A stretch of DNA of 64,000 bases from an uncultured Collinsella sp. Its GTDB lineage: Bacteria; Actinomycetota; Coriobacteriia; Coriobacteriales; Coriobacteriaceae. Positions 54,127 to 62,903 of this stretch are shown here, in pieces. The stretch covers positions 27,651 to 91,650 of the forward strand of contig URMZ01000005.1 of NCBI GenBank assembly GCA_900549025.1, in the 5' to 3' direction. How positions within the stretch are numbered: the stretch's first letter is position 1; each line of letters opens with the position of its first letter. The position numbers and the translations under genes are program-made. The notes under the pieces are model-generated. The model was not told the DNA's origin and did not search any database. It worked only from the letters and a program-made list of their open reading frames with translations.

Positions 54127-54582
54127 ATGGCCGACGAGACCATGACCGACGAGCAGATTCTTGAAGGTGTGGAGCACAAGAGCTTCGTCGCCACGTCCGA
54201 CCGCACTGCCGCCTCGCTGTCTGCGAGCGGTGTCGCCGCCGAGGATGTCGCCCGCGCCGCCGCGCAGGCCGCCTACGACAAGAAGGGCGAGGACGTTCAG
54301 GTGCTCGACCTGACCGAGCTTTCCGATGTGTGCGACTATTTTGTGCTTGCCACCGGTACCAACAACCGCCAGGTCGATTCTATCGTCGACGAGATCGAGG
54401 AGAAGGTCGCCGAGGCTTGCGGCGAGCATCCGTTCTCCATCGAGGGCCGCGAGCAGAAGACCTGGATGCTCATGGACTATGGTTCGGTTGTCGTCCACGT
54501 CTTCACTCCCGAAGCCCGCGACTTCTACCGCCTCGAGAAACTCTGGGGAGACGCCCCCCAGCTCCCCCTCAACCTCCTCTAG
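54127..54582 (+). CDS. rsfS: ribosomal silencing factor RsfS
   Basis: A 151-residue protein. The RsfS domain starts about residue 45 with YDKKGEDVQVLDLTEL, then CDYFVLATGTNNRQVDSIVD and WMLMDYGSVVVHVFTPEARDFYRLEKLWGD-like sequence at the end. It binds L14 and blocks subunit joining in starvation. The first about 44 residues (Asp/Glu/Ala-rich) precede the usual fold and are an extension, or the true start is internal, although no good ribosome site marks one. Confidence 0.92.
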   Translation: MADETMTDEQILEGVEHKSFVATSDRTAASLSASGVAAEDVARAAAQAAYDKKGEDVQVLDLTELSDVCDYFVLATGTNNRQVDSIVDEIEEKVAEACGEHPFSIEGREQKTWMLMDYGSVVVHVFTPEARDFYRLEKLWGDAPQLPLNLL

Positions 54583-54623
54583 TAGCTCATTTGAGACGGG
54601 GTTTAGCTACCCTCACGCATATC

Positions 54624-54666
54624 GCCGGGCAGGTGCGGTTTTCCGCACCTGCCCGGCTTTCTTTTT
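54624..54666 (+). terminator. terminator after rsfS
   Basis: GCCGGGCAGGTGCGG-TTTT-CCGCACCTGCCCGGC, a perfect 15-bp stem followed by TTTCTTTTT. It is the strongest terminator in the window and also faces the end of dinB. Confidence 0.93.
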
Positions 54667-54678
54667 GCCCAAAGGCGG

Positions 54679-55932
54679 TTAATCGTTGAAGCGGGATTGG
54701 CGGCCGAAGGAAAGGGCGGTGTCGCCGAATTTGTCTCGGACGGCGTCGATGGCGACGGAGAGGTCGCGGCGGTCGCTGGATTGGGCTCCGCGGTCATCGA
54801 TCTCGCAGAACAGGTCAGTCTGGATGCCGCCTTGGTGGTCGAAGTCGCTCATGCCGATGCCCGCTAAGCGAACATGCATGCCATCCTGCCAGATGTTGTC
54901 GAGCAGTTCGAGTGCAACCGCCACGAAGATGTTCTCATCGTCGGTCGGATGAGGCAGCCGGCGCTGTGCCGAGCGACCGCTTCCATACGAATACTTGAGC
55001 TTGAGCGTCACCGTGGCGCCCGTCAGCCCCTGACGGCGCAGACGGCGTCCCACTGACTCTCCCAACAGCGCAATCGCCGCCTCAATATCCTCACGCTCAG
55101 TCAAATCTTTAGCAAAGGTGCGTTCATTGCTGACCGACTTGACCTCGCGCTCTTCATCAAGACTCGTGACTTCGGAGATTTCGAGTCCCAGCGCACGCTG
55201 GCGCATGCGTTCGCCGTTGACGCCAAAAATAGAGGCCAAGGTGGATTCCGGTGCACGTGATAGCTCGCCGAGGGTGTAGATGCGCATGCGGCGCAGTCGC
55301 TCCTCGGCCGAGCGCCCGATGCCGCTCATGGCAGATACCGGCAGCGCGGCCAAAAAGCGCTGCTCGGTTCCGGGGCGCACGATGGTCAGCCCAAACGGCT
55401 TATCCCGCTCGCTTGCGATCTTTGCGACCGTCTTGTTGCAGCCCACGCCAATGGAACAGGTCACTCCCAGCCCTGCCACGCGGTCGCTTATACGCCGCGC
55501 AACCAGCAGCGGGTCTTCGGGCGCAAAGCGACCCGGTGTGATATCGATAAAGGCTTCGTCGATGGATACGCGCTCAACACGCGGGGTCTCGTCGGCGAGA
55601 ATCGCCATGACCTGCGCGCTCACCTCGCGGTATCGGTCAAAGTACCCGTGTGTCCAAATGGCTTGCGGGCACAAGCGCCGTGCCTCGGCCGAGGCCATGG
55701 CAGAGTGCACGCCAAAGCGACGCGCCTCATACGAACACGTGGACACGACGCCACGCGAATCGGCGTCTCCGCCCACGATGAGCGGCTTTCCTCGCCATTC
55801 GGGATGATCGAGCATTTCCACGCTCGCAAAAAACGCATCAAGGTCCATGAGGCCAACCGCCGGACCCGTCCAGGGAGGCGGCGTGACGCCCATGGCATCC
55901 TCATAACCGTATGTATGTTCGCGTCTTTCCAT
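54679..55932 (-). CDS. dinB: DNA polymerase IV (Y-family)
   Basis: A 417-residue translesion polymerase: LMDLDAFFASVEMLDHPEW, STCSYEARRFGVHSAM, RVSIDEAFIDITPG (catalytic SIDE), GVGCNKTVAKIAS and a late GIGMSDFDHQGG. The C-terminal end has no clear beta-clamp motif that I can be sure of. ATG 55932 has no ribosome site, but TATACT (55939-55944) ends six bases before it, which suggests a leaderless message; ATG 55893 is an alternative start. Confidence 0.92.
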   Translation of the reverse strand: MERREHTYGYEDAMGVTPPPWTGPAVGLMDLDAFFASVEMLDHPEWRGKPLIVGGDADSRGVVSTCSYEARRFGVHSAMASAEARRLCPQAIWTHGYFDRYREVSAQVMAILADETPRVERVSIDEAFIDITPGRFAPEDPLLVARRISDRVAGLGVTCSIGVGCNKTVAKIASERDKPFGLTIVRPGTEQRFLAALPVSAMSGIGRSAEERLRRMRIYTLGELSRAPESTLASIFGVNGERMRQRALGLEISEVTSLDEEREVKSVSNERTFAKDLTEREDIEAAIALLGESVGRRLRRQGLTGATVTLKLKYSYGSGRSAQRRLPHPTDDENIFVAVALELLDNIWQDGMHVRLAGIGMSDFDHQGGIQTDLFCEIDDRGAQSSDRRDLSVAIDAVRDKFGDTALSFGRQSRFND

Positions 55933-55938
55933 GTCATG

Positions 55939-55944
55939 AGTATA
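55939..55944 (-). promoter_or_regulatory. candidate -10 of dinB
   Basis: TATACT on the minus strand, six bases before the dinB ATG. No LexA-type CGAAC-N4-GTTCG box is visible. Confidence 0.4.
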
Positions 55945-56048
55945 CCGCGCAGCTCATGTGGGGTGCGTGTATGTGCTTGCAAATCCCGAATTCTTGTCTA
56001 AGATATGGATTTGCCCTCGACTACACCGAAGAAGTTGGTCTCACGGAC

Positions 56049-56077
56049 TTCACCTGCCCGCGTCGATGGCGTATTAT
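56049..56077 (+). promoter_or_regulatory. promoter of rpsP operon
   Basis: TTCACC (56049-56054), 17 bp, TATTAT (56072-56077), about 57 bases before the rpsP start. Confidence 0.5.
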
Positions 56078-56133
56078 GTTCAACTGTTTGTTTGTAGTTG
56101 CAGCCTAAAGCTGCTTGGTTGGAGGAGTTTCCT

Positions 56134-56475
56134 TTGGCAGTCAAGATTCGCCTTGCTCGTCACGGCGCTAAGAAGCGTCCGTACTACCGTGTCGTCGTCG
56201 CCGATTCCCGCGCCCCGCGTGACGGTCGTATCATCGAGGAGGTTGGCCGCTACAACCCGATGACCGCCCCCAAGACCATCAACCTCGACCTCGAGAAGAT
56301 CGCCGACTGGCAGTCCAAGGGCGCTCAGCTCACCGACGCCGTCGCCGCTCTGGTCAAGGCCGCCAACGAGGGCGAGAAGACCGAGACCGTCGTCAAGAAG
56401 TCCAAGAAGCAGCTCGCCAAAGAGGCCGAGGCCGCTAAGGCTGCCGCTGAGGCCGCTGAGGGCGCCGAGGAGTAA
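56134..56475 (+). CDS. rpsP: ribosomal protein S16
   Basis: A 113-residue protein starting at TTG 56134 ([19 protein letters not shown]), with GGAGGAG six bases before. The core [20 protein letters not shown] is intact. A C-terminal Ala/Glu/Lys tail of about 30 residues extends beyond the usual length. It is in the ribosome body and heads rpsP-khpA-rimM-trmD-lepB. Confidence 0.96.
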   Translation: MAVKIRLARHGAKKRPYYRVVVADSRAPRDGRIIEEVGRYNPMTAPKTINLDLEKIADWQSKGAQLTDAVAALVKAANEGEKTETVVKKSKKQLAKEAEAAKAAAEAAEGAEE

Positions 56476-56478
56476 ATC

Positions 56479-56763
56479 GTGCCTGAGGTTGACGCTGCAC
56501 AGCTCGAGGGTGAGGCAATGCTCTCAGATCGCATCGCTGATCTCGTCGAATATCTCGTTGTTCAGATCGTCGACGACCCGGATTCCGTGAGCCTTGAGGT
56601 CATCGATGGTGACGACGCCTCTACAATTGAGGTTTCGGTCGCCGAGGATGACGTCGCAAAGGTCATCGGCCGTCGTGGCCGTACCATCAAGGCCATTCGC
56701 ACGCTCGCCCGTGCACTGGCCGCTCGCCTCGACACTGCTGTCGAGGTAGAGGTTCTGGGCTAG
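56479..56763 (+). CDS. khpA: KH-domain RNA-binding protein KhpA
   Basis: A 94-residue protein starting at GTG 56479, three bases after rpsP. The KH motif GRRGRTIKAI gives the GxxG loop near residue 70. KhpA proteins bind RNA and in some Gram-positives affect cell length and division. An internal ATG at 56518 would give a more usual 81-residue form. Confidence 0.92.
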   Translation: MPEVDAAQLEGEAMLSDRIADLVEYLVVQIVDDPDSVSLEVIDGDDASTIEVSVAEDDVAKVIGRRGRTIKAIRTLARALAARLDTAVEVEVLG

Positions 56764-56767
56764 GACC

Positions 56768-57289
56768 TTGAGGTCCCAGTACAAAAACATCGCCCGTGTG
56801 GTCAAGCCGCACGGAAGGAAGGGGGAGGTCCTCGCGCAGCCGCTGCGGGGGCTTCCTTCTGTATTAGAGCCGGGTATGCGGGTCGCTCTGACGCCGCCGG
56901 CGCTCAAGCGCGACCGCTTTTGCACGGTCGTGTCCGTCACCGATACGGGCGATGGCGATCTGGTCTCGTTTGAGGGCATTGACGACTTGACAGCCGCCGA
57001 GGGCATCACGGGATGCTACGTGCTGGCAAATCGTGACGACTTTGAGCTCGATTCGCTCGACGCTGCCTATACCGATCTGATGGGTCGCGAGGTGGTCGAC
57101 GAGCGCTTCGGTTTACTCGGCACGATCGTCGAGATTATGTCGACGCCTGCTAACGATGTTTGGGTTGTCGAGGGCGATCGGTACGGCGAGGTGCTGATTC
57201 CCGTGATCGAGCAGGTTGTGCTCGATCTTCCCGACACAGGAACAATTTCCGTCCACGTGATGGACGGCCTGATCGATATGGACAAGTAG
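56768..57289 (+). CDS. rimM: 16S rRNA processing protein RimM
   Basis: A 173-residue protein starting at TTG 56768: NIARVVKPHGRKGEVLAQPL at the N-terminus, a middle TAAEGITGCYVLANRDD and a PRC-barrel C-terminus (VWVVEGDRYGEVLIPVIEQVV). It assists 30S maturation around S19. It is followed by trmD after 10 bp. Confidence 0.93.
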   Translation: MRSQYKNIARVVKPHGRKGEVLAQPLRGLPSVLEPGMRVALTPPALKRDRFCTVVSVTDTGDGDLVSFEGIDDLTAAEGITGCYVLANRDDFELDSLDAAYTDLMGREVVDERFGLLGTIVEIMSTPANDVWVVEGDRYGEVLIPVIEQVVLDLPDTGTISVHVMDGLIDMDK

Positions 57290-57299
57290 GGAGGACAAC

Positions 57300-58058
57300 A
57301 TGCTGATCGAGACCCTTTCGGTCTTTCCCGAGATGTTTGAGCCCGTCATGTCCACGTCGATTTTGGGCCGCGCCCGCAAGGCCGGCCTTTTTGATTATAA
57401 GGCGTATAACCTGCGCGACTGGACGCACGACCGCCATCGTACCGTCGATGACGAGCCGTACGGCGGCGGGCAGGGCATGCTCATGAAGGTCGGGCCTATC
57501 GCAGAGGCCATCGAGGCCATTAGCGCAGAGGGTCCCAAGCCCACTGTGGTGTTCTTTACCCCCTGTGGCGAGCCTTTTACGCAGCATGTGGCCGAGCGCC
57601 TGCTCAAAAGTGAACGCCTGCTGTTTGTGTGCAGTCGCTACGAGGGCGTCGACGAGCGCGCGTATGCGTATGCCGATGAGCGTCTGTCGATCGGCGACTA
57701 CGTGCTTACGGGCGGCGAGCTTCCCGCTATGGTCGTTGCCGATGCCGTCGTACGCCTGATTCCCGGCGCCCTGGGCGACGAGATGAGCAATGTGGACGAG
57801 TCGTTCTCGACCGCCGAGGACGGAGGCCTGCTCGAGTACGCGCAGTACACCCGTCCCGCCGAGTTCAACGGCGAGGGCGTGCCGCCAGTGCTCGTGAGTG
57901 GCGATCACGCCAAGGTCGACGCTTGGCGCCGCAAGAACGCCATCGAGCGCACCTGCCGTTGGCGTCCCGATCTGATCGAGACGGCGCGCCTTACGCCCCA
58001 GGAGCGTGCGTACGCGCAGGAGATTTTGGACGCTTCGTATTCGCAGAGCGAGGAGTGA
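57300..58058 (+). CDS. trmD: tRNA (guanine-N1)-methyltransferase TrmD
   Basis: A 252-residue SPOUT enzyme: IETLSVFPEMFEPV, RDWTHDRHRTVDDEPYGGGQGM, FFTPCGEPFTQ, CSRYEGVDERAY and the trefoil knot SIGDYVLTGGELPAMV. It methylates G37 of tRNAs including Arg(CCG). Its stop is two bases before the lepB start. Confidence 0.95.
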   Translation: MLIETLSVFPEMFEPVMSTSILGRARKAGLFDYKAYNLRDWTHDRHRTVDDEPYGGGQGMLMKVGPIAEAIEAISAEGPKPTVVFFTPCGEPFTQHVAERLLKSERLLFVCSRYEGVDERAYAYADERLSIGDYVLTGGELPAMVVADAVVRLIPGALGDEMSNVDESFSTAEDGGLLEYAQYTRPAEFNGEGVPPVLVSGDHAKVDAWRRKNAIERTCRWRPDLIETARLTPQERAYAQEILDASYSQSEE

Positions 58059-58060
58059 GA

Positions 58061-58624
58061 ATGGTTCCATCGCAGCATTCCGCGTTGAGGGGCGCTTTTG
58101 AGTGGATCGTGGTCATCGCGATCGCGCTCGTGGCCACCTTCTTGATTCGCTCGTTTGTGGTCGAGCCCTTTGTGGTGCCCACCGGCTCCATGGAGTCCAC
58201 GATCGAGATTGGCGACCAGATCCTGGCACAAAAGGTGAGCCTCGAGCTCGGTCAGCCTGTCAGCCAAGGCGATATCGTGGTGTTTCACAACCCCGATGGC
58301 ACCTCCGAGCATGATGTTCTTGTCAAGCGTGTTATTGCCACGGCCGGCCAGACGGTCGACCTGCAGGATGGCAAGGTGGTCGTTGACGGCCAAGCGCTCG
58401 ACGAGGACTATACGACGGGCATGAGCTGGCCGCTTTCGGTCCAAGCGCCTGGCGCTCAGGTAAGCTATCCCTACACGGTTCCCGACGGGTGCGTGTGGGT
58501 GATGGGCGACAACCGCGAAAACTCTGCCGACTCACGCTACTTTGGTCCCGTCGATCGCTCTGATTTGATCGCCGTGGCACTCGTTCGCTACTGGCCGCTC
58601 AACCGCATCGGCGCTATCGACTAA
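58061..58624 (+). CDS. lepB: signal peptidase I
   Basis: A 187-residue membrane protease starting at ATG 58061 behind GAGGAG. One N-terminal helix (WIVVIAIALVATFLIRSFV) precedes the catalytic Ser43 in PTGSMESTI and Lys89 in DVLVKRVIA, and a late GDNRENSADSRYFGPV. It removes signal peptides such as those of the repeat proteins in this window. Confidence 0.95.
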   Translation: MVPSQHSALRGAFEWIVVIAIALVATFLIRSFVVEPFVVPTGSMESTIEIGDQILAQKVSLELGQPVSQGDIVVFHNPDGTSEHDVLVKRVIATAGQTVDLQDGKVVVDGQALDEDYTTGMSWPLSVQAPGAQVSYPYTVPDGCVWVMGDNRENSADSRYFGPVDRSDLIAVALVRYWPLNRIGAID

Positions 58625-58683
58625 AAACCGCTATAGTACAGTACCTAACCGTGTAATCGTTTCGACGAGGGGATATTAGAGGC

Positions 58684-59595
58684 ATGAACGCTTCATCGCT
58701 TTCCTTCCAAGACATCATCCTGCGCCTCCAGCAGTACTGGGGCGAGCAGGGCTGCGTCATTATGCAGCCCTATGACTCCGAGGTCGGTGCCGGTACCTTC
58801 CACACCGCGACCACGCTGCGCTCGCTCGGTCCCGCCGAGTGGCGCACCTGCTATGCACAGCCCTGCCGCCGTCCCGCCGACGGCCGCTACGGCGAGAACC
58901 CCAACCGCATGCAGCACTACTATCAGTTCCAGGTGCTCATCAAGCCCTCGCCGGTCAACGCCCAGGAGCTCTACCTGGGGTCTCTTGCCGCTATCGGTCT
59001 GGACCCCAACGACCATGACGTCCGCTTTGTCGAGGACGACTGGGAGAGCCCGACGCTCGGCGCCTGGGGCCTTGGCTGGGAGGTCTGGCTCAATGGCATG
59101 GAGGTCACGCAGTTTACGTACTTCCAGCAGGTGGGCGGCATCGAGGTCGACCCCGTGCCCGTCGAGATCACCTACGGCCTGGAGCGTATCGCCATGTACG
59201 CCCAGGGCGTCAACTCGGTCTACGATCTGGTGTGGAGCTACCTGCCCGACGGCACGCCCATGACCTATGGCGACGTGTTCCTCGAGAACGAGCGCGAGTT
59301 CAGTGCCTATAACTTTGAGGTCGCTAACGTCGAGATGATGCGTCAGAAGTTTGACGACTACGAGGCCGAGTGCCACTCCTGCCTGGAGCGCAAGCTTCCG
59401 CTGCCCGCATACGACTGCGTCATGAAGTGCAGCCACGCCTTCAACCTGCTCGATGCCCGTGGCGCGCTGTCCGCGGTCGAGCGTGCCAACTACATCCTGC
59501 GCGTCCGCGCCGTCGCCAAGGCGTGCTGCGAGGCCTACATGGCCGAGGTCGCCGGAGTCAACGAGAATGCCGATCAGGAAGGCGAGGTGGCGTAA
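58684..59595 (+). CDS. glyQ: glycyl-tRNA synthetase alpha subunit
   Basis: A 303-residue catalytic subunit of the bacterial alpha2-beta2 enzyme: [28 protein letters not shown] start, [38 protein letters not shown], and [20 protein letters not shown]. It charges tRNA-Gly. A -10-like TATAGT lies at 58632. glyS follows three bases after the stop. Confidence 0.96.
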   Translation: MNASSLSFQDIILRLQQYWGEQGCVIMQPYDSEVGAGTFHTATTLRSLGPAEWRTCYAQPCRRPADGRYGENPNRMQHYYQFQVLIKPSPVNAQELYLGSLAAIGLDPNDHDVRFVEDDWESPTLGAWGLGWEVWLNGMEVTQFTYFQQVGGIEVDPVPVEITYGLERIAMYAQGVNSVYDLVWSYLPDGTPMTYGDVFLENEREFSAYNFEVANVEMMRQKFDDYEAECHSCLERKLPLPAYDCVMKCSHAFNLLDARGALSAVERANYILRVRAVAKACCEAYMAEVAGVNENADQEGEVA

Positions 59596-59598
59596 GCC

Positions 59599-61695
59599 AT
59601 GGCAGACGCTAAGGATTTCCTGTTTGAGATCGGTACGGAAGAAATGCCCTCCGCACCGCTGAACAATGCCGTCAAGCAGCTTGGCACCATGATCGCCAAG
59701 GGTCTCGACGAGGCCGGTCTGGCCCACGGCGAGGTCCGTGTGATCTCGAGCCCGCGCCGCCTGGCTGCGCTCGTTGCCGACGTCGCCACCGCGACCGACG
59801 AGGTTCACGAGGTCAAGCGCGGCCCCGCGGCCAACATCGCCTTCGATGCCGACGGTAACGCCACCAAGGCCGCCCAGGGCTTCGCCCGCAAGTGCGGTGT
59901 GGCTGCCGAGGATCTGGTCCGTCGCGAGGACACCGACGGCCGTGAGTACGTCTTTGCCGAGAAGAACATCCCTTCCGCCCCGGCCACCCCGATCCTGACG
60001 GCCCTGTGCGAGAAGACTATCGCTGGCCTGCAGTGGCCCAACTACCGCTCTCAGCGCTGGGGTCACGAGCATGCGACCTTTGTTCGTCCGGTCCGCTGGA
60101 TCTGCTGCCTTCTGGGCGAGGACGTTGTGCCCGTGTCGTTTGCCGACGTGACGAGTGGCAACACCACGCGTGGTCATCGCGTGCTTGGCCCCGGTGACCA
60201 TGTGGTCGCCAGCCCCGCCGTCTACGAGCAGGTGCTCGAGGACGCCGGCGTGCTTTCTGCCGAGCGCCGTCGCGAGGCCATCCTTGCCGGTATCGCCGAG
60301 GTCGAGGCTGCCCGTCCCGGCTGCCATGTCGATACGCCCAAGAAGGTCTTTGAGGAGGTCATCAACCTCTGCGAGTGGCCGACGGTGCTCGTCGGTACCT
60401 TCGATGAGGAGTTCCTCAAGGTCCCGCACGAGATCATCTGCGAGTCCATGCTCACCAACCAGCGCTACTTCCCGATCTATGACGGCGAGGGCAAGCTCAC
60501 GCGTGAGTTCGTGGTCGTCTCCAACAGCAAGCCCGAGAACGCCGAGCGCGTGATCGACGGCAACGAGCGCGTTGTGCGTGCCCGTCTGGACGATGCCAAG
60601 TTCTTCTACGAGGAGGACCTGAAGATCTCCCTCGACGAGTTCCGCGAGCGTCTGGCCAAGGTCGCCTTCCAGGAGAAGCTCGGTAGCGTGCTCGCCAAGT
60701 CCGAGCGCATTGAGCAACTCGCGCTTGCCATCGCTCGCGAGGCCCATCTGGGCGCCCACCTGGCCGCCGATGCCGCTCGCGCCGCGCACCTGTGCAAGGC
60801 CGACTTGGTATCCAACGCCGTCGTCGAGTTCACGAGCCAGCAGGGCGTGATGGGCGGTTACTACGCCACCGCGATGGGGGAGAACGACGAGGTCGCCCAC
60901 GCCATTCGCGATCATTATCGTCCCCGCTTTGCCGGTGACGAGCTGCCCGAGGGCACCGCTGGCTGCATCGTGGCCTGCGCCGACAAGCTCGATACCATCG
61001 CCGGTATCTTTGCCATTGGCGAGCCCCCGACCGGCTCCTCCGACCCCTACGCGCTGCGTCGTGCCGCTATCGGCATCATCAACATCCTGCGCGACCGTCT
61101 GCCGATCGACCCCACATCGCTCATCGACTTCGCCCTCGAGCTCTATAGCGAGCAGGGCATTGAGTTCGACGCCGCCGAGGTCGCCCAGCAGGTTCGCGAC
61201 TTCTTCCATGGCCGCCTGGTGAGCATGGCCCGCGACGAAAAGATCCCGGCCGATACCGTTGCCGCCGTCTCTGCGGTGCACATCATCGCCCCGTCCGTCT
61301 TCTTCGCCCGCTGCGCCGCCCTCGACGAGGCCCGCAAGAACGATGCCGAGACCTTTGACAACCTGGCTACGGCCTATGCCCGTGCCGCGCATATCTCCAA
61401 GCCCGAGCTGGGCGCGGAGTACGACCGCAGCCTGATGGGCGAGGCCGAGCTCGCGCTTGCCGACGCTTCCGAGGCTGCTCAGACTGCTGTCGATGCTGCC
61501 CTTGCTGCCGAGGACTACCCGGCCGCATTTGCTGCCCTCGCCGCCCTGCGCGCGCCCATCGACCGTTTCTTCGATGAGGTTATGGTCATGGACAAGGACG
61601 AGCGGCTTCGCGATAATCGCCTTAAGCTGCTCAACCGCTTCGAGGCCGTTTTCTCCGGCATCGCCAACATCGGTGAGCTTGCCCGCAAAAAGTAA
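59599..61695 (+). CDS. glyS: glycyl-tRNA synthetase beta subunit
   Basis: A 698-residue subunit: FLFEIGTEEMPSAPLNNAVK at the N-terminus, VRPVRWICCLLG, MLTNQRYFPIYDGEGKL and DDAKFFYEEDLK in the B3/4-like and HD-like parts, and DKLDTIAGIFAIGEPPTGSSDPYALRR-like sequence (truncated here) near residue 465. It holds tRNA and the anticodon-binding domain lies in the last about 150 residues. Length is normal for the family. Confidence 0.95.
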   Translation: MADAKDFLFEIGTEEMPSAPLNNAVKQLGTMIAKGLDEAGLAHGEVRVISSPRRLAALVADVATATDEVHEVKRGPAANIAFDADGNATKAAQGFARKCGVAAEDLVRREDTDGREYVFAEKNIPSAPATPILTALCEKTIAGLQWPNYRSQRWGHEHATFVRPVRWICCLLGEDVVPVSFADVTSGNTTRGHRVLGPGDHVVASPAVYEQVLEDAGVLSAERRREAILAGIAEVEAARPGCHVDTPKKVFEEVINLCEWPTVLVGTFDEEFLKVPHEIICESMLTNQRYFPIYDGEGKLTREFVVVSNSKPENAERVIDGNERVVRARLDDAKFFYEEDLKISLDEFRERLAKVAFQEKLGSVLAKSERIEQLALAIAREAHLGAHLAADAARAAHLCKADLVSNAVVEFTSQQGVMGGYYATAMGENDEVAHAIRDHYRPRFAGDELPEGTAGCIVACADKLDTIAGIFAIGEPPTGSSDPYALRRAAIGIINILRDRLPIDPTSLIDFALELYSEQGIEFDAAEVAQQVRDFFHGRLVSMARDEKIPADTVAAVSAVHIIAPSVFFARCAALDEARKNDAETFDNLATAYARAAHISKPELGAEYDRSLMGEAELALADASEAAQTAVDAALAAEDYPAAFAALAALRAPIDRFFDEVMVMDKDERLRDNRLKLLNRFEAVFSGIANIGELARKK

Positions 61696-61729
61696 GCCAG
61701 CCTGCGCGTAAGCGCAAAAGGAGCCCCGC

Positions 61730-62605
61730 ATGGATTGCCCGGTCACCGCTCGTCCCACCGTTATCGTTATCTCCGACTCGCTCGGCGATACCGCTTGTGA
61801 GGTGGTGCTTGCGGCGTCCGGGCAATTTGATGAAGGGGCTTTTCGTCTCTTGCGCCTGCCCAAGGTGAACTCGGTGGAGCAGGTCAAGTCGTTTGTGGGT
61901 CCGCGCGTCGATGCGGACCATCGCGATATTGCCGTGTTCCACACCATTGTCGATCCGGCGCTTCGCGCCCGCGTGCTCGATTACCTGGGTATGCTGCACA
62001 TTCGCTCGGTCGACCTGATTGGCCCGACGCTTGCCGTGCTGTCGTCGCTTATCGGTGTGCCGCCCAAGGGCGTTGCGGGCGTGATTCACAAGACCGATGA
62101 TCGCTATTTCCATCGTATCGAGGCCATGGAGTATTTCGTTGAGCACGATGACGGGCGCGGCTGCGACGATCTGTCGGGTGCCGATATCGTGCTGCTGGGC
62201 GTATCGCGCACGTCCAAGACACCGCTGTCGATGTATTTGGCCTATCAGGGTTACAAGGTGGCCAACGTCCCTCTGGCGCACGGCATGGAGCCGCCCAAGT
62301 CGATTTACGAGGTTGACCCGATGCGCCTGTTCGGTTTGATTTCGACCGTCGACGTTATTTCTGAGATTCGCGATAGCCGCTTGGGCGATGACTACGCTCG
62401 TGCCGTTGCCGGCTCTTATGCCGAGCCCGAGAGCGTGCGCAGCGAGCTTGAGGAAGCTCGTACCCTCATGAAGCGCCTAGGCTGCTTTGTGGTGCGTACC
62501 GACGGCAAGGCCATCGAGGAAAGCGCTGCCGAGATCATTAGCCACTTGGAGGAAATCCGGGAAGCCCGTGCCCGCCGTGCCGCCCGCCGTGCCCAGCAAA
62601 GTTAA
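61730..62605 (+). CDS. pyruvate, phosphate dikinase regulatory protein
   Basis: A 291-residue bifunctional kinase/phosphorylase (DUF299 family): TVIVISDSLGDTACEVVLAA at the N-terminus and the P-loop-like LLGVSRTSKTPLSMYLAYQG near residue 160. A C-terminal Arg/Ala-rich helix extends it slightly. It inactivates PPDK by ADP-dependent phosphorylation of a Thr and reverses this with phosphate. The ppdK gene 298 bp downstream is its substrate. Confidence 0.93.
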   Translation: MDCPVTARPTVIVISDSLGDTACEVVLAASGQFDEGAFRLLRLPKVNSVEQVKSFVGPRVDADHRDIAVFHTIVDPALRARVLDYLGMLHIRSVDLIGPTLAVLSSLIGVPPKGVAGVIHKTDDRYFHRIEAMEYFVEHDDGRGCDDLSGADIVLLGVSRTSKTPLSMYLAYQGYKVANVPLAHGMEPPKSIYEVDPMRLFGLISTVDVISEIRDSRLGDDYARAVAGSYAEPESVRSELEEARTLMKRLGCFVVRTDGKAIEESAAEIISHLEEIREARARRAARRAQQS

Positions 62606-62903
62606 CTCATGTCGGTAGCTAAAAATGCACTGTCTCTAAAAGACTACCTAAAAATAATGCACGATATTGGTAAAGCGATTTAGCAAAGAACTTGCATTTG
62701 ACCTGCAACTCCCTTGCATTGGTATCTTCATAAGGTAACCACCTTTACCTACCGTTTACCGCCACATTTACTACGTTTACCAAACCCCGCGCCCTCTACG
62801 CAAGCCCGCTCAATGCCCGCCGTATAGTACCCTCACGGCCCGCATCAGGCGGGTCGATTCGTCACCACGGTCGTGCGCGAGAGCGCATGGAAGGGGAAGT
62901 ATC
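62606..62903 (+). promoter_or_regulatory. 298-bp control region of ppdK
   Basis: No gene is seen. Four TTTAC-type heptamers lie at 62743 (CTTTACC), 62754 (GTTTACC), 62766 (ATTTACT) and 62775 (GTTTACC), roughly one helical turn apart; GGTAAC at 62734 and GGTAAA at 62669 are related inverted copies. A -10-like TATAGT is at 62823-62828. A 7-bp hairpin (62837-62855) sits in the leader. Confidence 0.5.

Noticed and set aside
58693-61947. A 1084-codon open frame antisense to glyQ, glyS and the PPDK regulator gene
   Set aside because: It mirrors three well-recognised genes with strong GC-ending codon bias. Its translation is low in complexity and shows no domain or ribosome site.
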